Origin: Hymenopus coronatus
Lineage: Eukaryota; Arthropoda; Insecta; Mantodea; Hymenopodidae
Assembly: GCA_030762935.1 (NCBI GenBank)
Contig: CM060881.1
Span: forward strand, 102,872,501-102,936,500
Length of the DNA: 64,000 nt
Direction of reading: 5' to 3'
Within the stretch, counting starts at the first letter, position 1, and every line of letters starts with the position of its first letter. This document shows positions 12,306 to 24,892 of this stretch, in pieces. The notes under the pieces are model-generated. The model was not told the DNA's origin, made no database searches, and saw nothing but the letters and a program-made list of their open reading frames with translations. A program made the position numbers and the translations under genes.

Positions 12306-13165
12306 ACTTTCTCTACACATACTATGTACATAGAGTAGAGAGAAGGTATTCCATTCCACCCAAAAATTTGATAGCAAGATTTTACCAGAAATACACGTTT
12401 TAAATTTCCCTGTATACAAATAAAGCATTTTTAGAAAAAATGCATGTGTGTTCCGTGTGTGTATGAACTCAAAAACGAAAATTCGATAAAAAAACAAACT
12501 TTATATTTAAGGATGCCGTAGGGTTTGCGGGACACAGAGATCTTGAGATTAATCCCTATGCCAAACTAACCTCAACACGGAAACAATTTCGAAATTTTTA
12601 ATTTACTCAAAATAGCAAAAACGACTTTTATTAAAATACCGTATAATAAAGAAATTTATATAGCAAATAAAATTCATATCTTTAATTTTACGGGAATAGC
12701 CCATAAAGACCTCTTCATTCTGGATGAATTTTACTGTATTTTGCATAACTGATATACCGTAAACTATAGACAAAAATTTACTACATACAAAATGTAGATA
12801 TCGTTAAAGCACACATTTTACGTCATATAGGTTTGTTTTTTTTTTTTTTTTTTTTCGTGGAATGGACCATTTCTGTGATATGTCTTGTTTTTTTTTTCAG
12901 ATATAGAATACTTAAACTTTTCCCACAGGGGAAGGTGTAAACTCCAGACCGTGGATAGAAATAGATTTCAACCACATGGCAACCAGCTTTTAAAAGATTT
13001 GACTATCGTTTTAGTCTAGTGTATTCTCTTCTTTTCCTTCTACTTAAAAGGAAGCATTGAATTAATACAATTTTTGTTAATGTTTATGTGGATTATAATA
13101 TACAAGATAGAAGAAAACTTTGAAACAATAATTTGTTACAATAATTTGTTACAGAAAATGGAATA
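12306..13165 (+). repeat. Family A copy 8, adjacent to copy 7
   Basis: The terminal palindrome (12306-12346) is well preserved. A T run at 12838-12855 lies before TTCGTGGAATGGACC. The 3' end has a 14-bp tandem duplication, ACAATAATTTGTT twice at 13125-13152. It lies head-to-tail behind copy 7. Confidence 0.75.
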
Positions 13166-13711
13166 TATCATATTTTTTTCTTTTTACCATTGGTGTGTTT
13201 TCGGACCTTGATTAACTATCATCTTTACATATAAGAATATCCCAGCTGTGATTACTCTATTAGCATACATATGCTTCATAACGTTTCTTAATACGCCTTC
13301 CAGCAGTTATGTTACTTTCTGGAAACTTCCTTTTGCTTCTGTTTATTATGACGGCGTAACTGTAGAACAGCTTTCAAGAGGAGGAAATTTCAATTTAAAT
13401 ATTTACAGTTTGGCTGCTATCATGACGCAAAGTTGTAATACACGCAGAAATGGAAGTTGAACTTAGAATTTGCGTTGGAAGCTTGTGAATCAAGTACGAC
13501 GAAGGGAGGAGAGAGTGTACTTCAGGTAGTTTTCCTTGAAGGACTGGGCAAGCGCATAAAGTGGCAAAAGAGGTTTGCAAATAAAGACAGGGCGAAACCT
13601 AGATGAAGCAAACATCATCCGTTGTAATACTCAACAAAATATGCACCGAACAAATCCTGCTCTGTACGACAATATAGCGAAGAAAATATACGAACTCCTC
13701 TGCCCATTTTT
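13166..13711. other. No feature recognised
   Basis: Between two family A copies. A 70-codon frame at 13248 has no family signature. Confidence 0.4.
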
Positions 13712-14540
13712 ACTTTCTCTACACATACTATGTATTACTTTCCACCCAGAAATTGGATACCGAGATTTCACCGGAAGACACGTTTTAGAGTCTCCTATAT
13801 CCAAAAAAGCATTTTTAGAAAAGGTCCGTGAGTGTGCGTGTGTCTGTGAATACAACTAAAAAACGAAAAGCCGGTAAACTACCAAACTTGATATTTGATA
13901 TCAAACTTTGATAACTTGGTAGGGATACAACAAGAATATTTTGAAAGTTCGCACCTTTTACATAAAAAAAAAAGTTCTACAGTTTTGAGTTTTTCAAAAA
14001 TGGCGCTAACGATTTCGATTCAAATACCGCATATCAAAGACAATTACGTGACTAATAAATTGTATATCTTGAATTTTCTGCGAATAGTCTCTAAGAGCCC
14101 TTTATTCTGGATGAATTCTGCTGATTTTTGCCTAGCTGTTAAACCGTTAGAGATAGTCAAACGTTTACTACACAAAAACTGTACATATCGTTAAAGCACA
14201 CAACTTATGTCATATCCTTTTTTTTTTCCGTAGAGTTCACCACTCCTGAGGTATTCCTTGTTATTCGTTTCGGATTCAAAATACTTATTTTCTCACCGGT
14301 AATTTTTAAACTACTGGCCTTGCATAGAAACGGATTTCAACTAGGTTGTAAAAGATTTGACTATAGTTTTAGCCTATTATATTCCCTGATTTACCTTCTA
14401 CTTACAGGGAAGCAAGCAATTAATGTAATTGATTTCTATCAATGTTTATCTCGATTATCATAAAGTAGATATAAAAACAAGCTGTTTAAAAATAATTGGT
14501 TACAAAAATGTAGGGAAATTCATACGAATGGAACACGTCA
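13712..14540 (+). repeat. Family A copy 9
   Basis: Opens with ACTTTCTCTACA at 13712-13723 and closes with TGTAGGGAAATT at 14509-14520, followed by the conserved CATACGAATGGAACAC flank. The first half of the palindrome's downstream arm is deleted. Confidence 0.75.
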
Positions 14541-14929
14541 GGCTTTTAAACAAACTAGAACTTCTGCTTCAGGTATGGAATGGATCAATGTGATCCTTTT
14601 CGAGGCTATTATTGTCTCTCTCCTCCTTGTTCTTGGTTGACCCAGGTCATGTCTTTCAATATGAAGGGAAGACAAAGTTTCCCTTGGCAGTATGTCAAAG
14701 GGAATTCTTTCCACGTGGTGGTACCATCTTCTTTGATAATTATTTTTCTCCATTACAACAGCAATTTTGGATTTATCTAGTATTTCACTGTTTTTAATTT
14801 TGTCTAGTAAGCTAACATTTTCCAACATCAAAACACTTCGTTTATACATCTTCAATACGCCTTACAAAGGCCCTCTTTCACTTCCAAACACAAATACAGG
14901 CTTGATAACCAATTGTGGAATACTATTTT

Positions 14930-15556
14930 AACATATTTTTACAGTTTTACCAAAATATAAATTGTCCCTATCCAAGTTTATTCTTCTATTCTACTTCATG
15001 ATAATCGAGAGACATTAATTGTAGAAGTGATTTTAAGCAAATGTATTTATTTACTCAAACATTTGTTAGAAATAATTCTGCAGCAAAGTAATTTACACAG
15101 CACTTTGCATGTGCCAGTCTCCATTCCAAGGTTACCGGCGTGTCGTTTCCTATTTTTACTGCATTACAAGGTCTCCAGCTTCGCCAACTCAAATACCAAG
15201 GTGAATAGCATTATAGAGCAATTGACAAATCTTTTAAGAGCTGCCCAATATACGATTTGTTTCAAATTCCGCTGTCTTTGCATAATTAATAACATTTTCC
15301 ATGTGTTCCATTTATAAAACATTTAATACGTTTCATTAACATGACTTTTTCTGCCCGTATTGCCACAAACTATTCTTACTAAAACTTTTTCTTCTGTATG
15401 GTTTATGCTAATTGGAATAAACATTAGCAGAAGCTATTTTATTATTTCCTTCTAAGTAGAAAATATACAAAAGAAAAAAACAGGGCCATATCTATTAAAA
15501 TCTGGTCGATCTTTGCATGACCGGGAAGGTAAATGTGAATAACGAATTCCAATTTA

Positions 15557-15589
<33 letters not shown>

Positions 15590-15735
15590 TATCTTTTTAA
15601 CATCTTTAAACAATGAAAAGGAAAATCTGAAAAATAATTAACTGCAAAATAGGTTTATGGCGTAAACTGTGTTTCAACGCGATCTATTTGTTTTGTATAG
15701 TAAGATTTCGGGTATCTCGTTCTATTTAATAGTTA
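14930..15735 (-). repeat. Family A fragments 10, minus strand
   Basis: Two pieces of the 3' half lie in reverse: 14940-15060 (ATTCTACTTCATGATAATCGAG) and 15325-15735 (AATAAACATTAGCAGAAGC, TGCATGACCGGGAAG, GTTTCAACGCGATCTA). An A run at 15561-15587 falls within the second. Confidence 0.55.
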
Positions 15736-16895
15736 AACCTTATTTTTACATATTATTGTATTTGTGGCGCATTTCTGCATAATTAACTACAATGGAATGT
15801 AATCATGCTGGGTTTAATCAACATTTATAAAGAAACTATTTTCGTTTTGTGCCTGTAAAATTTCAATTTCCTTCCTACCTTGCGAGACATTCATGAAGTA
15901 TATATGAATGCTTTCTGTATACATTGTAAGTTAATATAGAAATTAGCAATGTATGACTGACATAAATTCTTTAACCTGGTAAGAGTATTCGAGAATTATA
16001 AACAGATTCCTTTGAATGTGGGTGTTTAAAGGTAAATGTTGATTTTCGGAGGAATGTTTGCCAGTTGAGATAAGCATATTTCTTGGTTTTATTTGCAAGG
16101 TTTACAATTTATACTTTATAAAGCATTAAGTTTTTCCCTCAAATAATTAACAATTTAAAATTTAACCGAGGCACGCGTAGCACCGGTTCAACCCACCTAA
16201 CAACTCTGTTATTCTGCAAAAACACGCTACATAGCCGCAGGCACAATTATTGTTGTTAATTAAAATTATCTTTGTAAGAATAGAACCCAATACTAGGAGC
16301 GTTTTGCTGCAGGTCCACTACTTAAACGACACATGATAAAACACACATACAAGCGTATTCAAGTTAAAATTGCAATAATTTCCGGTTAATTTACAATGAT
16401 TGCTGAAATATTGGTTCTTAAAACTGCGAGGGGAACGGATGAGTGCCATTCCCACTTGAATACAAAGGGAAGGGAACCATATGCCGAATTTAATTCTCAT
16501 CCACCTATGAGAGAAAACCCAAGTATTAGGTGACCCTTCGCAAGATATTTATTTACTTTTGTGAAAGAACGGAATCGTTAACATGAAAATGGGTTTAAAA
16601 TTTTAAATATTGTAAATAAATAGATGAAAATTTCTACATATGTTCTTTAATATGTCCTCTTTACTTAGAAACAATAAAGGTATCCACAGCAATATAAAAC
16701 AATGTAAATTAAACAGAAAGGTGGAGCAGAATGGAACGCTATTCATGCACTGTTAAAGTCCATACAATTTTTAAAATGTATCCACCTGGAAGCTGTGTAT
16801 GGAAAAAGTAATGAAAGTGGAACCTATTAATAATATCATACATTGAAATAAAATACAATGAGGACATATTAAAGTATTATAAAAGTTGTAATTAT
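15736..16895. other. No feature recognised
   Basis: AT-rich sequence. GGTTCAACCC near 16183 looks like a B box, but no A box or repeat body supports a SINE. The pogo relic begins at the right edge. Confidence 0.4.
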
Positions 16896-18510
16896 TTAAT
16901 TAAATTCAATAACGTCAACACATTTTGTACAGATGTGTTGTCCTTCATAATCTTCGGAAGCTATACCTGCACAAGAATTATGCGCCCAGTTATGGCAGAA
17001 GACATATGCTACCCACTTCTGTTGGACACGAATATAAGTAATTGCAGGGCAAACATTCTGCATTGCTCTCAGCTTCCTCTTCATTCTTCTTCTTTTCCCT
17101 TGTTGATTTGTTTGCAGTTTGCTTCAATTCATTTTTCCCGAGGACGAATTCGGCCTTTTTCTAGCTCGTTCCTCCTTTTCTTCTATTTTTATATTATATA
17201 TAGTTACTTTGAGTTAATTTTTGCTGGGCGGTAAAGTCAATATCGCAGCACAGCTTTTCTTTCTTTTTTCTTTTTTTTCTTCTCTTGCGTGTTGACCTTT
17301 AGAATGTGACAACTTGTGGAGGAAATGTGGTCGCATTGTTGGAGAATATATGCCTACGTCATTTGCTGAACTTAACTCTGCAGTACCTTCTTCTTGTGAA
17401 CTTTGAGCTGAGGATGTAGTCAAGGCAGGATTATCAGGAGGTGCAGAAAAACTTGCAATGTATAAGTTGTTTGCAAGAGCTCTATCTGCTTTGTACTGAT
17501 GGTGAAAAATCTGCTTCTCTGAAGACAACAGCCCAGTACCAGTAGCCTGGAAACCTTTGTTGCCGATCGCATGGTTGCTGCGCTTACAAATACCGAGCCA
17601 AAAATGGATGCTACTTGCTAAAGTGTAATAACCTTTCCTGGATGTGACGTAAGCCATTTCCGTATTTCTTATTCATAGTATGTACTAATGGGTTTCATTA
17701 GAGAGCCATCAAGTGGTTGAAGTTTATGGGAATCGTGGAGAGGAAGACACAACATTATAACTTCATTTTCTCGTGCTAAGACAATCAGTTGGAGATTTTT
17801 GGTGTGTGTTGCGTCATCATCTAAAGTCATTAAAACATTTTCCTTGTTTTTCCTTAGAATTTTTCAAACCGCTGAGTGAACAGTTCCGTATTTATCCACT
17901 CTATTTCATGGCACTCCGCCCAACTTCCAGATGGAAGGTTCAAGTTGCTTCTGCATTCCCTTTCTTGAAAAGATTAGTATGAGTGGCATGAAAGAACCGT
18001 CCCTTTTTCAGATGATGTCAGAACTTTTCGTGGGGCGATTATTTTAGTGTCTGTAAACAGCTCATAAAAGTTTGTAACATTTAGCTGACTAAAACAAATT
18101 GCCGTACATCAAATGTTGTATCGGGTTTCCCAAAATGTCTTGTCCTGCCCAGCCATCTTTAGTTCCTTATTAAATGTATGCTTCAACTTATTGTTTCTGT
18201 CATCTCAAACGCAACACCCGTAAACTCTTTTCCTTGTGAAACTGAATAACCTTATTTCCATGTCCTTCAAATAACTGAAGCTCTGCTTCCTGTTCATGTG
18301 AAAATATAGCTTTGTATTTTTCCCTGCACTTATCAATTTGGTATGAATCATCTTTAAATTTGTTTTATGCCACTCTCTTCAGTGTTCTTTTAGGCATATT
18401 AAATTGAGCACTAGCTGTTCTAACTCTCATTTCCTGTTTTACAACAGCCGGCACTGCTTTCTCCAAGTTTTCTTCGGACCACTTTTGGTGATTAGTCTTA
18501 CATTCATAAT
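16896..18510 (-). pseudogene. pogo/Tigger-like transposase pseudogene with PHD-like tail
   Basis: Reading the minus strand from 18507, fragments of a pogo-type transposase occur in order. First is the N-terminal helix-turn-helix region (KTNHQKWSEENLEKAV, SAQFNMPKRTLKRVA then a stop, FSHEQEAELQ). Next is FYELFTDTKIIAPRK near 18040. The DDE core follows at 17985-17660: NVLMTLDDDATHTKNLQLI, CLPLHDSHKLQPLDGSLMKP and EIRKWLTSHPGKVITL. Then comes AIGNKGFQATGTGLLSSEKQ at ~17570 and a basic Ser/Lys-rich segment (KKEKRKKSCAAILT) at ~17240. The last part (17084-16896) reads WVAYVFCHNWAHNSCAGI and HICTKC, a decayed PHD-type zinc finger as found at the C-terminus of some insect pogo-like proteins. The segment between the HTH half and the DDE core that would carry the first Asp is mostly deleted. 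Several stops and frameshifts make it non-functional. Confidence 0.75.
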
Positions 18511-19116
18511 TTCTAGCATCTGAAAGATTGGAAAATTAAAATATCACCATTAAGAGTATTCAGAAATCTATTTAGTTATTTATTTATGAAGCCTATGTTA
18601 TTTTTAATCAGTTTTTGCCTTACTAATTATCTCATTCGATAAGAAGTATTAAGAAAATCCTATGAGTAAAGAGAAACATATTCATGGAAAAGGAAGGAAA
18701 TAAACCTAGAATAAAATTCTACTGCTAGGCCGGAACGGAACCTTGGATCATTCTGCCTCAGTCCGTTCCACTCCATACGTTGAAGTTAAGTTTAGTTTAT
18801 AATCTATAATTTTCCTAGCAAAGTGAAACAATACGAAATATGCTAATGTATAGCCGATAATGTACGTTGTAACTAGAATTAAAGAAAAACGCGAAAATGA
18901 ATTATATTTTATGTATCTTCTTAACAGATGCTCACGGAATTCAAACAGAAGGAATACGCAATACAGTCTTCATCTACACAGCCACCTTGGCTTCTGTTCC
19001 TACCGCTAGGCTAGTTAATTGATGAAAGTGTCCCCAGAGTGCACCACCATACAAAGAAAATAAATGCATGGTTCCGTCTCGCCCCGGTGCATGGAATGTG
19101 GTAGAGAAGATAAACA
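18511..19116. other. Unassigned; may include the 5' end of the pogo element
   Basis: Sequence upstream of the pogo N-terminal region on the minus strand. No terminal inverted repeat matching the 16,800 region was found by eye. Confidence 0.3.
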
Positions 19117-19965
19117 TCTGATGTGTTTCACATACACTCAAGTATCTTTACTCACTCTTTTACAAATTATTCTTATAGGTGACCTACTTCATTTAGTTCA
19201 TGTTAATTGAAATAAACATTAGTAGTCCACGTCAATCCGGTTTTACTAATTAGTTTATATCAACTTTCTTAATAAAATTCAAAACCATCTTCGACCAACA
19301 AATATCGCACTCAAAGTATCATTTTTAATTAGTAACAAAATGTTTGATAAATAATTTCTTATATTGGATAGGTAAAAACAAATATTTTGTTTCACATACT
19401 GAAAAAACTCAGAAAAACGGGCATGATTATGCTAATTCCTAAAACTGTCAAATCTCTCACAATTCCAATACACTTTTATTGCATAATTTTATTGAAGTAT
19501 GTTGGTGAAAATGTTTAGACCTCTAGCACAACTTTTGTGGGAAAAGAAAACAGAACTCCAGAAAACTAATTTCAAAGTTTGACAAGAGAACCATTTAACC
19601 AGCTCAAGGCTTTAAAATGGTTTTCAAAAGGTGTGTTACATTCGTCCTAGGAGAATAAAGAAGTTTTATATTTACTTTAAAGTATGCTGAATTTTTTAAT
19701 AAAGAAAATTAAATAAAAAGTCAACATTTGGACAAAATCGCTAAAAAAAAAAGAATGCTTCTAAGTTATTAACCGACTTCTTGTTTCTGTTATGTTGTTC
19801 ACAATTCAGTGGACGTAGAGGCATACACGCTCGTGCGCACACACTCACGGATCTTTTTCTATAAAGGCGATTTTTTTTTTAATTCAAGGGGATTCAATGA
19901 GTCGTAGTTTGCATTTTTGGCTTATAATGCAACCCTCTCCTACTTACTATAGATAAAATTTAAAA
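19117..19965 (-). repeat. Family A, strongly diverged minus-strand copy 11
   Basis: A recognisable 3' end (ATCTGATGTGTTTCACATAC, GAAATAAACATTAGTAG) and a recognisable 5' part (CTTCTTGTTTCTGTTATG, ACACACTCACGGATCTTTTT) bracket a middle that no longer aligns by eye. Confidence 0.45.
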
Positions 19966-19974
19966 CGTAAAATT

Positions 19975-20500
19975 TTCGTTTGAGAAAATGTATAAATATT
20001 TATAAAAGGAGCTTAAGAACAAATAATTCCTTGGAAATGCATTTAACATAAATTGTGATCTTTAACAATATGTATGTGTTTTGAGTAATAAGATTTTGTG
20101 TATCCTTGAGGATTTACCATGTATGTTAATGACATTCAGAATAAAAATGATAAGAAGATATTCCCAGAAAATTATTTATCTACATATATTTTTCATGGAA
20201 AAATATCTTAAACATATACCATTTTATTCAATAGAAATTATTGAAAAAATAAAAATTGTCGAATAATACTAAATACAAAGGGTGGTTTGGATGAATAAAA
20301 CTTTTAAAAATATTACTGTTGAATCTTTTTAATGTTCTGACTTAATAACTAAGTTAAGTGAATTTTCGTTTTAAAGTTATATTGTTTGCACAGATACAAA
20401 TGTCAATCATTTTATAAAAATGATTGTGTTTGGCTTCACATATTTTAAATTTTTGGGTGGAAAATAATAATTTACTTTCTAAGCACAGTAGAGAATTTAA
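19975..20500 (-). repeat. Family A, diverged minus-strand copy 12
   Basis: The central blocks are present in reverse (AACATAAATTGTGATCTTTA, GGATTTACCATG, GATATTCCCAGAAAAT), followed by a worn 5' half ending near AATTTTTGGGTGGAA. Confidence 0.5.
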
Positions 20501-20689
20501 AAATTTGTCTCGCAAAGTTGTCCATCAAATGAGTTTTGGTCATTAATTTCCTCTATCCATGCATTCCAACACTTATATATAAGTGCACTAGAACTCCAAT
20601 GAAGTCCGCTCGCAGTCCGTGCTTTTTGTATACTGGACAAGTGTTGTCGCATTGCCCCTTATGCAATGGTTCTCACGTTTACCTTGGTA

Positions 20690-20870
20690 TATGAGCCTTC
20701 TCATTTGAAGAACTTGGAATGCGAAACAACATTGAAAGAGAGGAACCTTCGTAACGCGAAGGGAATGTGATTCTTCTCGAGCTTTGAGATGCTTCTGGAA
20801 GCTTCGAGCTTCGATTTCCACAAGTTTCCACAAAGTTCTGTGACTTCATTTTCTAGCTATAAAGGGAGGA
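20690..20870 (+). promoter_or_regulatory. Heat-shock-promoter-like stretch
   Basis: A perfect three-unit heat-shock element TTCTGGAAGCTTC lies at 20793-20805, a two-unit GAACCTTC at 20743-20750, and further GAA/TTC units occur between 20690 and 20815. A TATA box TATAAAG is at 20858-20864, about 55 bp downstream of the element, as in insect hsp70-type promoters. No recognisable coding sequence follows within several hundred bases, so this may be an orphaned promoter or a chance cluster. Confidence 0.35.
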
Positions 20871-22364
20871 AGAATTGCTAGCCGCGTTGTGCACAGTGGT
20901 GCGCAAGCCCTGAATGACATGCACATGTAGACAACCATTTGACTGATAACAATGTTTTGATATGAATCTCTAATTAATAAATATCGTACGACTAAATGCC
21001 CATTTTCTAAAGAGAGATATTAACCAGCAGCTGGTCCATATTATGCTGTTTTCGAACTAGTTAGACTCGAAGAAACCAACGAGTCTCACTGGGTAACATT
21101 TGAAAGAAGTAAAACGCATGCGCTTGGCAGATCTAGAGGTTCAATGGCTTTAAAGCTGCATAGGATAGGGTGAGTGGTCAGATGCCAAGGGGCCCCTACA
21201 TAACCTTTCCTCTTCTGAAATCGCTTCTTTTACGTATGGTGTCGTAAAAAATCTTGCCAATCCTCGCAGACATAAAGAGCTAGGTGACTAGGAAGAGCAC
21301 AGTACTGAGCTGCATTAATAAAGCACTCGTGTACAATGATTGAAGAGGCATAGAACAACTCTTTGCATTATTTTTCTTTTCATTTGTTTTATTGTTATTT
21401 ATTAACATATATGATGTGTTAATGTTTTAGATTATATACACGTATAATTTTAATCAAACGTTGTTTATTTAAAATTCATGTTTAACATTTAACTTTTAAA
21501 GCCAAAACAGACAAGAAATATTTCAACCTTATAATCCAAAATGAAACCGAGACTGGTTATGTAATATAGCAAACATAACTGCACATTGTGACTTTACTTG
21601 CATTAACGCTTTATTTGGGAGAGAGATATAACTCGGTACAAAAGTGTGTTACGTGACAGAAACTCTTCCCTATGTAAATAGATTCTAAAAACTCATAGAA
21701 CTGGATGTGGCAGAAGGATGTTGGTGGATTTTTATAAAATTGTGTTCTTCAGCATACGTAAATTAGTATACCTTGGTGTCAACTCCAACTGAAGATACAG
21801 CCAATTACTTGCCTTTGTTGAGAAAAATACTTAGAAAAAATAGTATTTCTAAGCAATGAGAAAATAGAAGAATCTTGGAAGGAACCAATCAGGATACTCA
21901 TATCGCAAATACCTCAAAAGCTTTCCTATGCAGTCTATGTTGTGTAAAAAGTACATGCTTCAAATATGAACTGCTGTTTTAACCTGAAGTAGCCGAAATC
22001 AAACCTGGGAAACGTCGAGTCAAAGGAAGAGAACAATATGAAATGAACAACCTCTACCTGTAGGCGGTGTTCCGGATGTGCGGCCGTCCTGGTTAGCGTC
22101 TTGCAGGAACGAAAGTGAAACAGAATTAGTGGTGTTTGTGTAGTGATTAAAACACAAATTCTTTAAACACCATGCGATAATCGCATCATTCGTCAAGTCT
22201 TCTTCACAAGTTAACTGTGCTATCTGTTTGAAAATACTTGCAACTCATTTGAAGGTACTTCAAGTTGAAATTATATTTCAATTATAGACTTCTTATACCT
22301 CATATATGACATAGGAAAAGTTTTGAGGTGTTTGCTATATTAATGTAGTGGGAGGTTCCTTATT
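20871..22364. other. No gene or repeat recognised
   Basis: Sequence downstream of the heat-shock-like stretch. No long open frame. The 20900-21350 part is less AT-rich than average. Confidence 0.35.
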
Positions 22365-22590
22365 AGACCAAGCATCCAAGAACGATGGATTTTTTGGACG
22401 TATAACCTTAACATGGCTTCCTTCGGAAGGGATGTAAAACCGGCGGTCCCGTATCCTATATTTGCGGCCCGTTAAAGAACCTTAAACTTGATAAAGTGGC
22501 TTCTGAGAAAAAATTAGCAAATTTCAAACCCAGTATAGAATGGAACACTGAGAACCACAGCAGTTAAAGCGCGTCCATAAATAAAACTCC
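22365..22590 (+). repeat. SINE-1 copy f, 5'-truncated and diverged
   Basis: The body of SINE-1 is present (ATGGCTTCCTTCGGAAGGG, then the AGAACCACAG-type 3' end), but the tRNA-like head with its A and B boxes is missing. 5' truncation fits incomplete reverse transcription. Confidence 0.75.
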
Positions 22591-23704
22591 ATTTCGATTT
22601 TCATACTCATCTATAAAAACTCCGATTGACAGAATAGTCTATCAGGTGTATCTCTTTACAAAAGTTTGGAAGTGAATTTAGGGACCTACATATTGGGACC
22701 AACTGTAGGTACGCCTTTAGCCAACAACTGGACGTTGTCAGCCATGTCAAAAAATTCTAACCACCAGGTAATTTCTATTCTGACAGGCATTATGGCATGT
22801 TACAGATGTTAGAGTAAAAGGATGCAATTAATTATTTGTGTTGCACATTTAACAAAGATCTTAAAGCGCTATACTGAGCTGCAAAACGCATGTTCTTCGT
22901 TACTTATTCTGCAGAGGAGTATTAATTTAATAGATACTGATGGGTGAGAGGCAGCTTCATATTATGACAGTTCATTCTCCATGCGTCACTTCCGCTCGGG
23001 TTCAAAACTTCCGCGTGAACTTCGAATCACATTACCCTTTCTAGTACTTATTTGGCACATCAGTCAAATCTATGAAACAAACATTATTATAAGCTTATAA
23101 ATAATAATTGTACGCAAAACAGAGTAAAGCTCAATGTTTTCCACTTTCAGAAATGTAGAGTGATTTCTGTTATTTGTACCTGCGTCAATGTTGGTATAAA
23201 CTCGCATTGATCTACGCAGTATTTTAAACCTTTATTAGCTGTTTTTCTGAACTAACTAGGCATATGGGATTTAGTAAGTTACGAAAATCATCAAATTAGG
23301 AACACATTAGAATTGGTGGCAAAGGAAGGGATGGCAACAAATATGATGAATAGTTGAAAGCACTAGCCTATTCTTTTAAAGCAGATAGATTGGTATTAAG
23401 GATTGTTGGAAGAAAACAATAGTACTAATATATTCATCTATTGGTAGTGTGCACTAAAGTTATTTCAATATTTAATTAAGGCATTTATGTGCAGAAATCT
23501 CAGTGTTTTCTTTCCAATCACGAGTTTTATAATACGGAAAAATATATTCCGAAATGCGTGAAACATAAATCTCATGCGATTAGTAAGTATACGGGTTTGA
23601 TATTAAGAAACACTACGGTACACATTGTAATAAAATATGCAGTTTCATGTGGCTATTTTGTAATAAATATTAATTTTGTGTAGCGCTGATGTTGATGAAA
23701 ATAG
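22591..23704. other. No feature recognised
   Basis: AT-rich unique-looking sequence between SINE-1 copy f and the long-TIR mariner. Confidence 0.4.
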
Positions 23705-24572
23705 TACGAGGTTTAAATGAAAAGTAATGTTTCCACTTTTGTAACGTTTCAACAGATGAGCATTGGTATGCGGCAGGTACTGGCTTGTTCCGTAGCCTCT
23801 TTTCTACAGCTCCAGTTGGCGGGAAGCCTTAGCATTTAACGGTTGTGTTGCTACAGCGCAAAGTATGGAATCCTGCGCAGACGGTCGGTGAATGCGATTT
23901 AAGCAACATGCACTCATTGTTCGTTTTTGAGCTATGCTGTCCAGAGACACACACACATTCTCGTAACGCGAGAGGAGTTCCCGGCAAATTTCAAGGCTGT
24001 GCACTTTCGTTTCAGGAGTTAGCATCCGGGTACCCATCGTGCACAGATCTTCCGATAGCCAAGCAAAACAATAATGTGACCCACACGTTTTTGTGAAATA
24101 CCAGTTGTGCTTGCAAGTTCTCTCTGAGTGATACGATAATCGTCCTGAATCAATGTTAACATATTGCTCGTGAAACTCGGTGGTTGCTGTCAATGGGGTC
24201 CAACTCTTTGTTTGTCACACAAGTCAGATGTTCCCACCTGAACACCTTTAAACTTAATCACCCAACGACGCACAGTACTCACATCAAGACATTAACCATA
24301 AACGATTTTCATTCTCTGATAAATCTCCTTTGGGGTGACACCTTATGCTGTCAAGAATTCAAAGGCTGCATGTTGCTTAAATTGTATTGACCGACCGTCT
24401 GCGCAGGGTTCCATGCTTTTACACTATAACAACACAACCGTTCAATGCTAAGGCTTCCCGCCAACTGGAGCTATAGAGAAGAGACCATGAAACAAGCCAG
24501 TACTTGCCGCACACCAATGCTGACATCTGTTAAAGAGTTACGAAGGTGGAGGCAATACTTTCAACCCTCGTA
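23705..24572 (-). mobile_element. Mariner derivative with ~175-bp terminal inverted repeats
   Basis: The first ~185 bp (TACGAGGTTTAAATGAAAAG onward) reappear inverted at 24387-24572, including the stretch CCAGTTGGCGGGAAGCCTTA and CCTGCGCAGACGGTCGGT. TA lies at both tips. The interior, read on the minus strand, keeps mariner fragments (TGISQKRVGHII, ARWVPG-like sequence, ETKVHSLEICRELL) spanning the region after the N-terminal DNA-binding domain. The rest of the transposase is missing, so the element is non-autonomous. The long near-identical arms could fold into a hairpin. Confidence 0.75.
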
Positions 24573-24647
24573 GTATCACTTGGGAGCTATGAGGACACTT
24601 TTTTGTTGATCTCACGCGCTGCTTCGTCTTTAGGAAATTGATTGTCT

Positions 24648-24655
24648 TGTTGTTG

Positions 24656-24689
<34 letters not shown>
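24648..24689 (+). repeat. TTG/TTA microsatellite
   Basis: Four TTG-type units run into about ten TTA units, 75 bp after the long-TIR mariner element. Confidence 0.9.
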
Positions 24690-24892
24690 AGAAGTAATAA
24701 CTATTTTAACTTATGAAATCACTAACTAATTTATTAACTCCTGAAGATATTGAATGAAACAGATTGCTCTGAATAGAATCGCTTAAGTGTTCAGATTTAA
24801 TCGCGCACAGGCCGCTTTATTGTTACACTCCTTTCTCTGGCTCTGATTCCACACCAAGTTAGCGACTACCGTCATGTTTAGCGATATAAGAT

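Noticed and set aside
20588..20833. 81-codon minus-strand frame over the heat-shock-like stretch
   Set aside because: No family signature; its codons follow from the GAA/TTC-rich regulatory-like sequence.
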